A DNA stretch of 64,000 bases. It comes from Leptospiraceae bacterium. GTDB taxonomy: Bacteria > Spirochaetota > Leptospiria > Leptospirales > Leptospiraceae. Position numbers and translations under genes: made by a program. The stretch spans positions 868,001-932,000 of the forward strand of contig JADJFV010000001.1 of assembly GCA_016708435.1 (NCBI GenBank), in the 5' to 3' direction. Under the pieces are notes generated by a model. It saw only the letters and a list, made by a program, of their open reading frames with translations. It had not been told where the DNA came from and made no database searches. Each line of letters opens with the position of its first letter. Position 1 is the first letter of the stretch. Shown one piece after another: positions 16,616-25,107 of this stretch.

Positions 16616-17395
16616 ATGAAAATTTCGAAAATGACGAATGAAAAGTTGACTATAACGCATATGTTAAAACAAGCTATCACAATGAAATCAGCTATCATTA
16701 CAGGAACTAGTTCAGGAATTGGATTTGCTATTGCAGAAAAAGTATTGGGGCTAGGTTATAAAGTATATGGATTATCTAGAACCAAGCCAGAGAGGCTAAT
16801 GGACAATGAAAGCTTTCAATTTGTAGAATGTGATTTACGTGATGCAAAAATTATCAGGCGCAAAGTTGATGAAATTCAAAGTAATGATAAAGCCATATAT
16901 CTATTGATTCATAATGCTGGCTTTGGTTTAATCGGACTTCATGAGGAATTAGATTATAAGAAATTAGAGGAGATAATTCAAGTAAACCTCACTGCTCCGA
17001 TTTTAATTACAAGATTACTCCTAAGACAAATTAAAGCAAACCAGGGAACTATTATTCATATTTCCTCTGTCACTGCTAAGAAGTCTTCTCCTCTTGCTTC
17101 TGCCTACTCTGCGGCTAAGGCTGGTTTAACTCAATTTGGAGAATCTCTTTTTGAGGAAGTCAGAAAGACAGGCGTAAAGATTTGTAATATTCATCCCGAT
17201 GTCACTAGAACAAATTTTTATAATGAACTAAGTATTAAAGAAAATCCTGATCCTGATTCTTATCTTGATCCAGAAACAATAGCAGATGCAGTCGAAATGA
17301 TTCTAAACCAAAAAAGTTCTCTAGCGGTTACTGACATTACTCTGCAACCGCAGAAGCATAAGATAGAGAGACGGGCTAAAAATTCACTTACTTAA
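16616..17395 (+). CDS. Short-chain dehydrogenase/reductase (SDR) family oxidoreductase
   Basis: The frame opens at 16586. The ATG at 16616 has the best ribosome binding site (AAGGAGAG about 10 bases upstream). A further ATG at 16682 (MKSAIITG) gives the canonical SDR N-terminus. The Rossmann motif TGTSSGIG, NNAG-type HNAGFG, catalytic Ser in HISSVT and YSAAK (Y-x-x-x-K) are all present, so it is a classical NAD(P)-dependent SDR of about 250 residues. The substrate cannot be told. It stands alone between the fusA terminator and a dispersed repeat. With the 16616 start it has a 22-residue extension with no known role. Confidence 0.85.
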   Translation: MKISKMTNEKLTITHMLKQAITMKSAIITGTSSGIGFAIAEKVLGLGYKVYGLSRTKPERLMDNESFQFVECDLRDAKIIRRKVDEIQSNDKAIYLLIHNAGFGLIGLHEELDYKKLEEIIQVNLTAPILITRLLLRQIKANQGTIIHISSVTAKKSSPLASAYSAAKAGLTQFGESLFEEVRKTGVKICNIHPDVTRTNFYNELSIKENPDPDSYLDPETIADAVEMILNQKSSLAVTDITLQPQKHKIERRAKNSLT

Positions 17396-17397
17396 CC

Positions 17398-17520
17398 GTC
17401 ACCTAGAACATACTTAGTCGAATGGTTAAGGAACAGCAAGAATAATTTGTGAGAGGTCTATCATTCTTAGAACTAATTGTAATTTGCCAGATAGATTTCT
17501 CACGGCGCAAGTTTGGATGA
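17398..17520. repeat. Dispersed intergenic repeat, copy 1
   Basis: From gtcacctagaacat through gtgagaggtctatc to gatagatttctcac, followed by gttcgaaatgac, this stretch recurs at 63839-64000 with a different inner part. The ends GTGAGA-GTCTATC and GATAGA-TTTCTCAC are an imperfect inverted repeat. It is probably a short non-coding mobile element. Confidence 0.65.
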
Positions 17521-17571
17521 AGCTAGTTCGAAATGACAGTATAATCCTTTTGCGAAAAATATTATAACATT

Positions 17572-18087
17572 CTACAATTTCTCTAATATCAATTTCTTAA
17601 TTACCTTTGCATCTGCTTTTGCGAAGTTATCAATTTTGATGTCAGTGTTTCTAGTCTTGGGTTTGATTTTAATTGTAGAAAGCATAATTCCTTCTACGAT
17701 TTCGACTCCAGACACATCACTATATAACACGAATGTTTCAGTGTTTCCGAAAAAGTTTTTTACGTTAAATGTAATTCCTTTCTTATCAAAAATTACTTCG
17801 TCAGGTGTAAGTGGATCTCCAAAGATGCTTGCTTTGAATACTTTTTTAACTGTGATTTCTTTTGGTGGCTCTCCACCTCCACCCATTGCCATACCGGGCT
17901 CTGTAAGAGTAGGCTTTGCTACTTCTTCTGCTGTGAAATAATAAGGTATGAAGTTAAATAGAAAGTATCCGCCAACAATTCCCACAAAAAGGTAAAGGTA
18001 ATCATTCATTACCGTTCCCTTTAGATTTGTTAAGAAATATCCAAGCGATAATCCTGATAAAAAAACAAAAACTTTCCCAAAATTCAT
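17572..18087 (-). CDS. Membrane protein with a C-terminal PH-like beta domain
   Basis: The 171-residue product begins with two membrane segments (GKVFVFLSGLSLGYFL and YLYLFVGIVGGYFLFNF). A Gly/Pro linker (MAMGGGGEPPKE) follows, then about 95 residues of mostly beta structure (KVFKASIFGDPLTPDEVIF and VLYSDVSGVEIVEGIML). That region looks like a GRAM or bacterial PH domain. The gene begins within the ATGA overlap of the 18084-18308 frame, so the two were once co-translated. Partners and substrate are unknown. Confidence 0.65.
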   Translation of the reverse strand: MNFGKVFVFLSGLSLGYFLTNLKGTVMNDYLYLFVGIVGGYFLFNFIPYYFTAEEVAKPTLTEPGMAMGGGGEPPKEITVKKVFKASIFGDPLTPDEVIFDKKGITFNVKNFFGNTETFVLYSDVSGVEIVEGIMLSTIKIKPKTRNTDIKIDNFAKADAKVIKKLILEKL

Positions 18088-18308
18088 TTCACAACCTTTT
18101 GGTAAAATGCATCTATGACTTCTAAGAAGCTCGGCGGCAGAACGCTTTTTACCTTATCTACTATATCGGCAGGAATCGCTTTGTAATAAGCCTCGGAAAT
18201 AACCCCGAAAGATTTTACCACCGATGAACACCGATAAAAAAACGATGGTCTTTGAGTTGATTTTAGATTCGCACTGGCTTTCCATGACTTCAAAAACCTC
18301 ACTTCCAC
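18084..18308 (-). CDS. Short hypothetical frame upstream of the membrane protein, possibly a gene remnant
   Basis: Seventy-four codons overlap the next gene by four bases (ATGA). The first half (MEVRFLKSWKASANLKSTQRP) comes from a dispersed repeat with cggtgttcatcggtggt-like sequence. Only the end, AYYKAIPADIVDKVKSVLPP, looks like real protein. It may be the tail of a longer gene lost through repeat insertion. The start is uncertain. Confidence 0.35.
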   Translation of the reverse strand: MEVRFLKSWKASANLKSTQRPSFFYRCSSVVKSFGVISEAYYKAIPADIVDKVKSVLPPSFLEVIDAFYQKVVK

Positions 18309-18420
18309 TTACATATTAATATGCTATCGTATCTTTTCTCGGTGTTAATCGGTGTCCATCGATGGTAATCCGTTTTAATGACTGTGCAATTTAAACCAAT
18401 CTTATTCTGACATAAAAGCT

Positions 18421-18470
18421 ACATAGAAGCCACATAGAAGCCGAAATTGGCTTCTATGTGGCTTCTATGT
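18421..18470. repeat. Perfect inverted repeat built from tandem 11-mers
   Basis: Two tandem copies of acatagaagcc (18421-18442) are mirrored exactly by two copies of ggcttctatgt (18449-18470) around a six-base loop, gaaatt. This makes a 22-bp perfect stem. No T-run follows on either strand within five bases. It lies in the 277-base gap between the remnant at 18308 and the gene at 18586. The gap also holds two repeats related to cggtgttaatcggtgtccat. Confidence 0.8.
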
Positions 18471-18585
18471 CCGTTCTAGGTTGCCTAAATGTAAAACGGA
18501 TTCCTCATTGGATGCAAAAAGCAACTCCTTTCTTTCGAATCAAAAAACACTTGTATAATTTGACTTTTATTCAATTTATGAATTT

Positions 18586-19284
18586 ATGAGAAAGTCCAGT
18601 AGAAGAAAAAAAGGTCAAAGCACTAGCTTTGAACAAGAGCACGTAGAAGAAGAAGTAGCAGCAATTCCGCAAGAACAAGATAGACAAGTTCCGCCAATCC
18701 CAACCTCATCTTTTAGTATAAATTGGGATTCTTTGAACACCCGTCGTAAGATAACATCCGATTTACGGGATGAAATTTGTGATTTTTATTATTCCGTTCA
18801 AAAAAGTCCAAAGGCACAAATAGCTAAATTAAATGAAATGATCGAAGAATACTCTGATATTCAAATTTTTTATAATTTCTTAGAAATGGCTTACCGCGAA
18901 GAAGAGGAATTTGACAAAGCAAATGAAATCGCACGCACCACGGCAAAGAAATTTCCTGATTTCATTTTTGGAAAAGTGAGTCAAATAGAGCTTTACCTCA
19001 ATTCAAAGGAATTGGATAAAATTCCTGAATTACTAAGAGACAAATATGACTTTCGACTTTTGTATCCAGAGAAAGCAACATTTCATATCCAAGAAGTAAT
19101 TGCTTTTAATTTTGCGGTTGGAAAATTCTTTGCTTTAAGAGCTGAGTCCGACAAAGCAAATCAATATGTGGAAAATATCAAAGGAATTGACGAAGACCAT
19201 GTTTATGTAAAACAATTACAAAAGTTTATTAGCAAGAATTCAGGTTTAAAATTCTACCAAAAGGTTTTAAACAAGCTAAAATAG
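18586..19284 (+). CDS. TPR-like cytoplasmic protein
   Basis: The 232-residue product has a low-complexity charged start (RKSSRRKKGQST, then acidic QEHVEEEVAA). Helical pairs follow that look like tetratricopeptide repeats (IFYNFLEMAYREEEEFDKAN, EIARTTAKKFPDFIFGKV). No signal peptide or membrane segment is seen. It is 22 bases upstream of a DUF5329-type secreted protein on the same strand, so the two are probably co-transcribed. TPR proteins bind partners; none can be named. The ATG at 18586 lacks a clear ribosome site. Confidence 0.7.
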   Translation: MRKSSRRKKGQSTSFEQEHVEEEVAAIPQEQDRQVPPIPTSSFSINWDSLNTRRKITSDLRDEICDFYYSVQKSPKAQIAKLNEMIEEYSDIQIFYNFLEMAYREEEEFDKANEIARTTAKKFPDFIFGKVSQIELYLNSKELDKIPELLRDKYDFRLLYPEKATFHIQEVIAFNFAVGKFFALRAESDKANQYVENIKGIDEDHVYVKQLQKFISKNSGLKFYQKVLNKLK

Positions 19285-19306
19285 TGCGATTTCAAAGGAG
19301 TTTTTC

Positions 19307-19666
19307 ATGCGACAATTTTTAATTCTAGGATTTTTTTTTATTTCCTTTGGTCTTTTGCTAAGTCAATCCAAGCATATTTTGACCGAAGCAGATAAAATCA
19401 AATTCCTGCTGAATGAACTCGACAAGCCAGAGGCTAATTTGCGTTTCATCCGAAATGGCGAAGAATTCTCTGGCAAAGAAGCTAGGGTGCATATGCAAAA
19501 GAAGCTGGATTATGCAGGATCTAAGATAAAAACCGTAAACGACTTCATTGATCAAATCGCTACAAAATCCTATTTAACAGGAAATACCTACTATGTTAAG
19601 CTTCCCAACGGAACCAAGATCGAGTCCGCAAAATGGCTCCGAGAGACACTAAAAAAGCTTAACTAG
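19307..19666 (+). CDS. DUF5329-type exported protein
   Basis: This 119-residue product has a signal peptide (MRQFLILGFFFISFGLLLSQ). Its body contains FIRNGEEFSGKEARVHMQKK, TVNDFIDQIATKSYLTG and a Y-V-K-L-P-N-G strand ending in a WLRETL helix. This series matches the DUF5329 pattern (RNG, A-x-x-H, K, F-I, S-x-x-x-G, W-L). The family is small, periplasmic and of unknown function. It follows the TPR-like gene by 22 bases, with a clear AAGGAG ribosome site. Confidence 0.7.
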   Translation: MRQFLILGFFFISFGLLLSQSKHILTEADKIKFLLNELDKPEANLRFIRNGEEFSGKEARVHMQKKLDYAGSKIKTVNDFIDQIATKSYLTGNTYYVKLPNGTKIESAKWLRETLKKLN

Positions 19667-19867
19667 TTAAGAATTTTTTAGTAAAATTGGCTAATGCCAA
19701 AAGAATAGGCAGAATGTACACTGACTTCTCAATGGAAAATAGTTAAAGAGTTTCGCCTTGAAAAGCTATTGCATTTGCGTAAGGTGAAGCGGTTTTGCGT
19801 ATCGCTATATGGCTAACAAAAAACCAAAGCATGAATTAATATTTTTTTTAAATAAACCGACCTAGTT

Positions 19868-19885
19868 TAGGCATACTTTTTGCAT
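19868..19885 (+). promoter_or_regulatory. Sigma-54 (RpoN) promoter for amtB-glnK
   Basis: The sequence aGGCAtactttTTGCAtt has GG at 19870-19871 and GC at 19882-19883 with the required 10 bases between. It fits TGGCAC-N5-TTGC at most positions. It lies about 105 bases upstream of the amtB start. Sigma-54 control of ammonium transport is standard in bacteria, which supports the assignment. No clear NtrC-type site could be defined in the 19667-19867 stretch, which otherwise holds nothing recognisable. Confidence 0.72.
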
Positions 19886-19988
19886 TCCTTTATACAAAAA
19901 TATTTAAGATGTATGATTTACACTTTCCAAAAACTCTTTTAGAAATTTGAGTGGAAGTGTATTTCTAAAAGCAATAGGGGGCACTTTG

Positions 19989-21293
19989 ATGTTAAAAATA
20001 AGCAAATTCAAATATCTAGTCCTGTTTATCATGGCGATTGTAATACCTTCCCTGTTAAACGGCCAAGATGCAACTACACCGGCACCAGCTCCGGCTGCAC
20101 CGACACTTGACAAAGCTGATACGGTTTGGTTAATCGTGTCTTCTGCGTTCGTTTTTTTCATGATTCCTGGCTTGGCTTTGTTCTACGGTGGTATCGTTAA
20201 GTCCAAGAACGTTCTTTCTACTATGATGCATAGTTTTATAGCTATCATTGTATTGACTCTTCAATGGACGATTTTTGGATATAGCTTTGCATTTTCTGGA
20301 GCAAATCCTTTTTACGGGGATTTTAACTTAGCGTTTTTAAATGGGATTGATCTTGATACTTTAGAAGGAACAATTCCTAAATACGTTCATTTCTTGTTTC
20401 AAGGAATGTTTGCATTGATTACACCTGCTTTGATTTCTGGTGCAATTGCGGAGAGAATTAAACTTTCTGGTTACGTAACTTTTATCTTACTTTGGGCAAC
20501 ATTGGTCTATGACCCGGTCGCGCATTGGGTTTGGGCTGCTGATGGATGGCTATTTAAAGATGGGGCACTTGACTTTGCTGGTGGAACTGTAGTGCATTTG
20601 ATTTCTGGTATTGCAGGTCTTGCGGCTGCTCTTGTAATTGGTAAACGCAAAGGGGATGTAGCAAATCTTACTCATCCAAATAATATGACTTATACACTAC
20701 TTGGATCTGGACTATTATGGTTTGGATGGTTTGGTTTTAACGCAGGTTCTGGCCTCAAAGTAGACGGTCTTGCTGCTCGTGCCTTTGTTGTAACTCTTAT
20801 TGCCCCAGCAGCAGCGGGTGCAGCTTGGTTAGCAATTGAATGGATTCATACTAAAAAAGCAACTGCTCTAGGTGCTGCCTCTGGTATTGTTGCCGGCTTA
20901 GTTGTGATTACACCCGCTGCTGGGTTTGTAAGTCCTGTTAGTGCAATCATTATGGGTCTTTTAGTTTCTCCTGTTTGTTATGGAGCAATTCTACTAAAAG
21001 GAAAGCTCGGATATGATGATACATTGGATGCGTTTGGTATTCATGGTGTAGGTGGAGCATTTGGTGCCATCCTTACAGGTGTGTTTGCAATGAGTTTAGC
21101 AGAAGGAATTACACGTGGTCATCAAATTCAAGTTCAAGTAATAAGCGTTGTTGCGACTGGTGCTTATTCTTTTATCGTATCTTACATTCTTGCATTCCTA
21201 ATTGAAAAATCAATTGGATTCAGAATTGAAGAAGATAAAGAGATAAACGGTCTTGACCAAGAGATTCATGGTGAAAATGGATATGGAATATAA
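19989..21293 (+). CDS. amtB: Ammonium transporter AmtB
   Basis: The frame is open from a TTG at 19947. The ATG at 19989 is chosen because AGGGGG lies seven bases upstream and because it begins the signal sequence (SKFKYLVLFIMAIVIPSL). An Ala/Pro linker is followed by 11 membrane segments. Typical Amt signatures are present: FYGGIVKSKNVLSTMMHS, the ammonium channel GAIAERIKL, DFAGGTVVHLISG and GFNAGS. The channel histidines (VVHL and FGIHGVGG) are in place. The cytoplasmic end (EDKEINGLDQEIHGENGYGI) is the usual GlnK-binding tail. glnK follows by 13 bases. Together they form the standard nitrogen-limitation operon behind a sigma-54 promoter. Confidence 0.95.
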   Translation: MLKISKFKYLVLFIMAIVIPSLLNGQDATTPAPAPAAPTLDKADTVWLIVSSAFVFFMIPGLALFYGGIVKSKNVLSTMMHSFIAIIVLTLQWTIFGYSFAFSGANPFYGDFNLAFLNGIDLDTLEGTIPKYVHFLFQGMFALITPALISGAIAERIKLSGYVTFILLWATLVYDPVAHWVWAADGWLFKDGALDFAGGTVVHLISGIAGLAAALVIGKRKGDVANLTHPNNMTYTLLGSGLLWFGWFGFNAGSGLKVDGLAARAFVVTLIAPAAAGAAWLAIEWIHTKKATALGAASGIVAGLVVITPAAGFVSPVSAIIMGLLVSPVCYGAILLKGKLGYDDTLDAFGIHGVGGAFGAILTGVFAMSLAEGITRGHQIQVQVISVVATGAYSFIVSYILAFLIEKSIGFRIEEDKEINGLDQEIHGENGYGI

Positions 21294-21306
21294 GGAGATA
21301 ATATAA

Positions 21307-21651
21307 ATGAAACTAATTGTAGCAATTATTCAACCGCATAAGCTAGAAGAAGTAAAGGCAGAGCTGACAAAGAATGAAATCTATCGACTCACTGTCAGTG
21401 ACGTCCAAGGCTACGGTCAACAAAAAGGAAAGACAGAGGTCTTCAGAGGTCACGAATACCAAGTAAACTTATTACGCAAGGTTCGACTCGAAATTGCTGT
21501 CAATGACGAATTTGTAAAACCTACAGTAGATGCTATTCTGAAATCGGCAAAGAATGGCGAAGGCAAAATCGGTGATGGAAAAATATTCATTATGCCTATT
21601 GAAGAGGTAATTCGAATCAGAAATGGAGAGAGAGGTGCAAGCGCTATCTAA
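21307..21651 (+). CDS. glnK: PII nitrogen regulatory protein (GlnK/GlnB)
   Basis: The 114-residue protein is a normal-length PII. Tyr51 is present in the T-loop (RGHEYQVNLLRK), so uridylylation by GlnD is possible. The B- and C-loop patterns GEGKIGDGKIF and IRNGERG are conserved and bind ATP/ADP and 2-oxoglutarate. GlnK blocks AmtB when nitrogen is plentiful; the gene is co-transcribed with amtB, 13 bases downstream. A strong terminator follows 19 bases after the stop. The name glnK rather than glnB follows from linkage to amtB. Confidence 0.94.
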   Translation: MKLIVAIIQPHKLEEVKAELTKNEIYRLTVSDVQGYGQQKGKTEVFRGHEYQVNLLRKVRLEIAVNDEFVKPTVDAILKSAKNGEGKIGDGKIFIMPIEEVIRIRNGERGASAI

Positions 21652-21670
21652 GCAGTGCTTGCAAATTTCT

Positions 21671-21700
21671 AAGCCCTGCCTTCGGTGGGGCTTTTTTTTT
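21671..21700 (+). terminator. Intrinsic terminator of amtB-glnK
   Basis: A nine-pair stem (agccctgcc with ggtggggct, including two G-T pairs) around a three-base loop is followed by nine T. It lies just after glnK. Confidence 0.9.
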
Positions 21701-21991
21701 ACTTATCAGTTATATTTTTCTTGAAATATGACTGACCTATAACTTACTTATACCAAATGCCTTCCAGTGCAAGGTGAAATGCTTTGTGATTAGGGATAAC
21801 CCTTTTCGGGTATCATTTTTTGATAATCGAAATGGTTTTTACAGCTAGTAAAAGTAATTGATAAATTTAGTAGTTGCCATAAGATATTGAAAAATGATAT
21901 TTTAGCATAAGCGGCTCCGAAAGAACAAGAAGTTAGTCTTACTAAAAAAGAATGAGTCACTTTACAAGAGGAAGTTTTAATCGGTAATTCT

Positions 21992-22327
21992 ATGGAAATG
22001 ATTGAAAGAGAAAATAATTCTATCCAAATAATTGATGTAATCGGCGAAGTCGATTTATACAACACTAAAGAAATAAAAGATATGATAGATGAAAAAATCA
22101 AAGCAGGGAAATACCAGATTATCCTTAATCTATTAAAGGTTCCCTTTATGGATTCGTCTGGAATAGGAACTCTCGTCACCGGAATGTATCGCCTCAAAAA
22201 ATACCAAGGCAGTTTAAAAATCATAAACATTGTAGGTTCAGTTGCAAAAGTTTTTAAGATGACAGGTATGGATACACACTTAGAAATTTTTGATAGTGAA
22301 GAAGAAGCGGTAAAATCATTTAAATGA
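21992..22327 (+). CDS. STAS-domain anti-sigma factor antagonist
   Basis: The 111-residue product is one STAS domain: an N-terminal strand (IQIIDVIGEVDLYNT), the phosphorylation segment NLLKVPFMDSSGIGTLV with the conserved Ser in DSSG, and a C-terminal helix. Such proteins bind an anti-sigma factor kinase, which phosphorylates that serine and so frees or traps a sigma factor. No kinase or sigma gene is adjacent. It is 16 bases upstream of a lipase lipoprotein. A second, more divergent STAS gene is at 36934-37266. Confidence 0.87.
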   Translation: MEMIERENNSIQIIDVIGEVDLYNTKEIKDMIDEKIKAGKYQIILNLLKVPFMDSSGIGTLVTGMYRLKKYQGSLKIINIVGSVAKVFKMTGMDTHLEIFDSEEEAVKSFK

Positions 22328-22343
22328 TTTTAATAACAAAGAA

Positions 22344-23405
22344 ATGAAACTTTCAAAAAAAATTATCTTATTTATCTTTTTAGGCATATTTAGTATTTCC
22401 TGTAACAACACTTCCCAGAGCGACAAAAATAAGAAAGCACTTCAAAATTATTTTCTTCAATATTTCTTTTCCATAAAGGCTACGGATAACGGCGAACTTG
22501 CCGCAAAGATTTTTTATATCAATCCTCTTATCAAATCCAGTTCAAACTTAAATTTAGATTATGTAGCGGAAGCGACTTCTACAAACGTAACGCTAGGCAA
22601 GAAAAAACTTTTATTAATCCATGGTTGGGATTTTACAGATAGAGACACATTAAGCCTCTCTACCTCACAACAAAAAACTAGAATTATCACCGATAGTTGG
22701 GCAGATTTTATTAAGACTTCTACTTTTGATTTAATCGTTGCCTCAAAGACTTACGATATCTACGGATTTGATTACCTTACTTCCAATAGCATTGATACAA
22801 ACGGTAAAAGACTACGAGCAAAAATGGATGCCTTATTTGGTAAAGAGACTGGAACAGTGGTGATTCTTGGTCACTCTATGGGTGGGCTCATTGCTCGCTT
22901 TGCTGTTTATGAAGGAACAAGACCTACTTATCTAAGTAGAGTCATATCAACGGGCGCACCTTATCATGGTTCACCTTGGGCAAGTTCTCAATTCCAAGCA
23001 GACAAAGGAACGTTAGGCAACTTAGCAAGCTTTCTTACTAGCACAAATGGCGGAAAAGATTTAGCCTGGGATAACTTTGATAATAAAATATCAGGTGCGG
23101 CAAATGCTAAGTTAACCGCTTTAAATCAGAAAGTAGATAGAGATGATTTGTTTTATGCCTATTACGGTTCTGTTTTATCTACTCAGGCTACGGGTGGATC
23201 AGGAGCTTCAAGCCCTGGCTTATACTTATCTTGTTCGGTGCTTGGTAGTAGCTTTTCTCCTTCTGATTGCGTTGTTCCTGTATCTAGCGCGAGTCTTAGT
23301 GGTAATACATTGGCAAAGACTTTTAGCTTAGGTCAATACGATCATTTTGATATAAAGCTTAGCACTCAGACTATGCGAGATACCTTTTATGCCGATTTGC
23401 CTTGA
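22344..23405 (+). CDS. Alpha/beta-hydrolase (lipase-like) lipoprotein
   Basis: The 353-residue product has a lipoprotein signal (KIILFIFLGIFSISC) with acylated Cys20. The oxyanion loop LLLIHGWDF (about 90-97) is followed by the nucleophile elbow GHSMGG (176-181, Ser178). Downstream YDHFDI supplies a candidate catalytic His; the acid is one of several Asp residues. This is the fold of triacylglycerol lipases and carboxylesterases. It is anchored in the inner or outer membrane by its lipid. The stop overlaps the next start by four bases (TTGA), so it is translated with the radical SAM gene. Confidence 0.84.
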   Translation: MKLSKKIILFIFLGIFSISCNNTSQSDKNKKALQNYFLQYFFSIKATDNGELAAKIFYINPLIKSSSNLNLDYVAEATSTNVTLGKKKLLLIHGWDFTDRDTLSLSTSQQKTRIITDSWADFIKTSTFDLIVASKTYDIYGFDYLTSNSIDTNGKRLRAKMDALFGKETGTVVILGHSMGGLIARFAVYEGTRPTYLSRVISTGAPYHGSPWASSQFQADKGTLGNLASFLTSTNGGKDLAWDNFDNKISGAANAKLTALNQKVDRDDLFYAYYGSVLSTQATGGSGASSPGLYLSCSVLGSSFSPSDCVVPVSSASLSGNTLAKTFSLGQYDHFDIKLSTQTMRDTFYADLP

Positions 23406-24391
23406 GAAAATTTAGCCATATCTATATTGAAGAGGAAGCACTTCATTATCCGCTAACATCTTTCCTATTAGATAAGAATCCTAACGCAGTTAAAATCGAA
23501 GTTAAAAATTATAAGCATATTTTCAATCGTCCAAGTCAAAGCTTTCTAGAACAAAAAGAATCTATGAAGCTGATTCTCGCAGTAAAGAAGGATAATTACT
23601 ATTATCCCGCCACTAAGGTCGTTAATAATTACGGATATGAAAATTTTTATTACAATACATTGATTTTAAACTGTGTTTATAATTGTGAATACTGTTATTT
23701 GCAAGGTATGTTTAATTCGGCAAACATTGTGATCTTTGTTAATATAGAAGATTTTTTTCGTGAAACGGAAAAGCTTTTAGCGGATAATTCCATTTATCTC
23801 TGCCTATCGTATGAAACAGATTTACTTGCATTTGAAGACTTAATTCCTTATACGAATCTTTGGATTGAATTTGCAAGAAAGCATCCCAATTTAGTGATTG
23901 AAGTTCGAACGAAGAGCAATCAATATAAAAAAATCCAAGAATTAAAACCAATTCCAAATGTAATCCTGGCATGGACAATATCTCCGGATGAAATTATCAA
24001 GAAATACGAAAACAAAACTCCGACTTTAAACAGAAGGCTAGAAGATATTACTTCTGCACTTAAGGATGGTTGGAATGTTCGAATCTGTCTTGATCCAATC
24101 TTACATGTTAAAAACTGGAAACAGATTTACTCAGAGTTTATTGAGAAAGCTTTTTCAACAATTCCAATTGAGAATATTTGGGACATCAGTATTGGTAGTT
24201 TTAGAATCAATGCAGACTATTTAAAAAAAATGAAAAAGATGAAAACAACTTCAGATATTCTTCATTATCCTTTTGATAGATTTGGAAGTCTGAATATGTA
24301 TCCAGAAAAGAAATCAGCAGAAATTATTTCATTCATAATGGATAAAGTTGCAAAATATATCTCACCGAGTAAGTTATTTCCGAGTCAGTAG
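23402..24391 (+). CDS. Radical SAM protein of the spore photoproduct lyase (SplB) family
   Basis: The 329-residue product starts at a TTG that overlaps the lipase stop (TTGA). The cluster motif CVYNCEYC (Cys91, 95, 98) is the C-x3-C-x2-C of radical SAM enzymes. The surrounding NTLILNCVYNCEYCYLQGMF fits SplB. SplB repairs spore photoproduct (a thymine dimer) by hydrogen abstraction. Spirochaetes make no spores, so here it may act in another repair or modification step. The SplB Cys near the C-terminus that is used in hydrogen transfer was not identified in this protein. Its coupling to a lipase is unexplained. Confidence 0.8.
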   Translation: MRKFSHIYIEEEALHYPLTSFLLDKNPNAVKIEVKNYKHIFNRPSQSFLEQKESMKLILAVKKDNYYYPATKVVNNYGYENFYYNTLILNCVYNCEYCYLQGMFNSANIVIFVNIEDFFRETEKLLADNSIYLCLSYETDLLAFEDLIPYTNLWIEFARKHPNLVIEVRTKSNQYKKIQELKPIPNVILAWTISPDEIIKKYENKTPTLNRRLEDITSALKDGWNVRICLDPILHVKNWKQIYSEFIEKAFSTIPIENIWDISIGSFRINADYLKKMKKMKTTSDILHYPFDRFGSLNMYPEKKSAEIISFIMDKVAKYISPSKLFPSQ

Positions 24392-24458
24392 GAGATATTC
24401 TTGGATAAAAAAAAGTTTACAAAATCTCATCATTTCAAGGTATACTGAACTACATTCC

Positions 24459-25106
24459 ATGATTCATTACAGTAAAGAGGAGATATTTGCTGCCAAGAGG
24501 CAAGTAGTTAAAGCGCAGGTTCATCGCTTTAATGTTACTTATCATAATTATTTTGAAAGACCCGAAACAATACAGATGGTAAATTATTTCTTCGACAAGA
24601 TTTATAATTTAGATGCAAAAGCAGAATGGGTCGATCTAGCTATTAGTTCCTTCGATAAGATTAAAAGTATGATCAAAGAACAAACAAGAGAGAGCATGGA
24701 GAGATTGATCGACTTGAATAATCTGACTGATAAACTAGATACACAAATGGCTTATTTGATTTTGGAAAAGAAATGGGAAGAGGGAAACGATTTAACACCT
24801 GAATTATATAATCAGTATTTTATCGAACTCGGTCATGCAGAAGAACGTTTCAAACAAGTTGAAATAGTTCTATTAAATCTCAGACAATTCTATGAGTTAG
24901 CGCATAGACCAATCAATGCTGTCATAATGAAGCCAGCAAGATTTATGGCTAAGATCCTTGGCATACATCCATTATTCGCTACAATTGAAGAGGGGTATCA
25001 TGCATGCCTTCCAGTTAATCACGATTTGTTTGAATCATTCTTCAAAGAAGTCGATAGAAAAGAGCATGAATTTCTAAGAGAATGCTTCCCTAACTTTGGA
25101 AACTAA
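24459..25106 (+). CDS. FFLEELY-motif-like helical protein
   Basis: The frame is open from 24348, but the ATG at 24459 begins the conserved part. The product (215 residues) is helical and charged. It contains RFNVTYHNYFERPETIQMV then NYFFDKIYNL, which fits the R-x-x-x-T-Y ... FFLEELY pattern of a protein family of unknown function found in proteobacteria and spirochaetes. No membrane segment is present. The stop (25106) is one base from the motB-like start (25108), so they are in one operon. A role in flagellar motility is only implied by that position. Confidence 0.6.
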   Translation: MIHYSKEEIFAAKRQVVKAQVHRFNVTYHNYFERPETIQMVNYFFDKIYNLDAKAEWVDLAISSFDKIKSMIKEQTRESMERLIDLNNLTDKLDTQMAYLILEKKWEEGNDLTPELYNQYFIELGHAEERFKQVEIVLLNLRQFYELAHRPINAVIMKPARFMAKILGIHPLFATIEEGYHACLPVNHDLFESFFKEVDRKEHEFLRECFPNFGN

Positions 25107-25107
25107 A

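Noticed and set aside
19904..20161. Minus-strand 85-codon frame at the amtB start
   Set aside because: It lies opposite the signal peptide and linker of amtB and over its leader, and has no own features.
21790..22230. Minus-strand 146-codon frame opposite the STAS gene
   Set aside because: The plus-strand STAS protein has a clear family match (DSSG). The antisense product has none.
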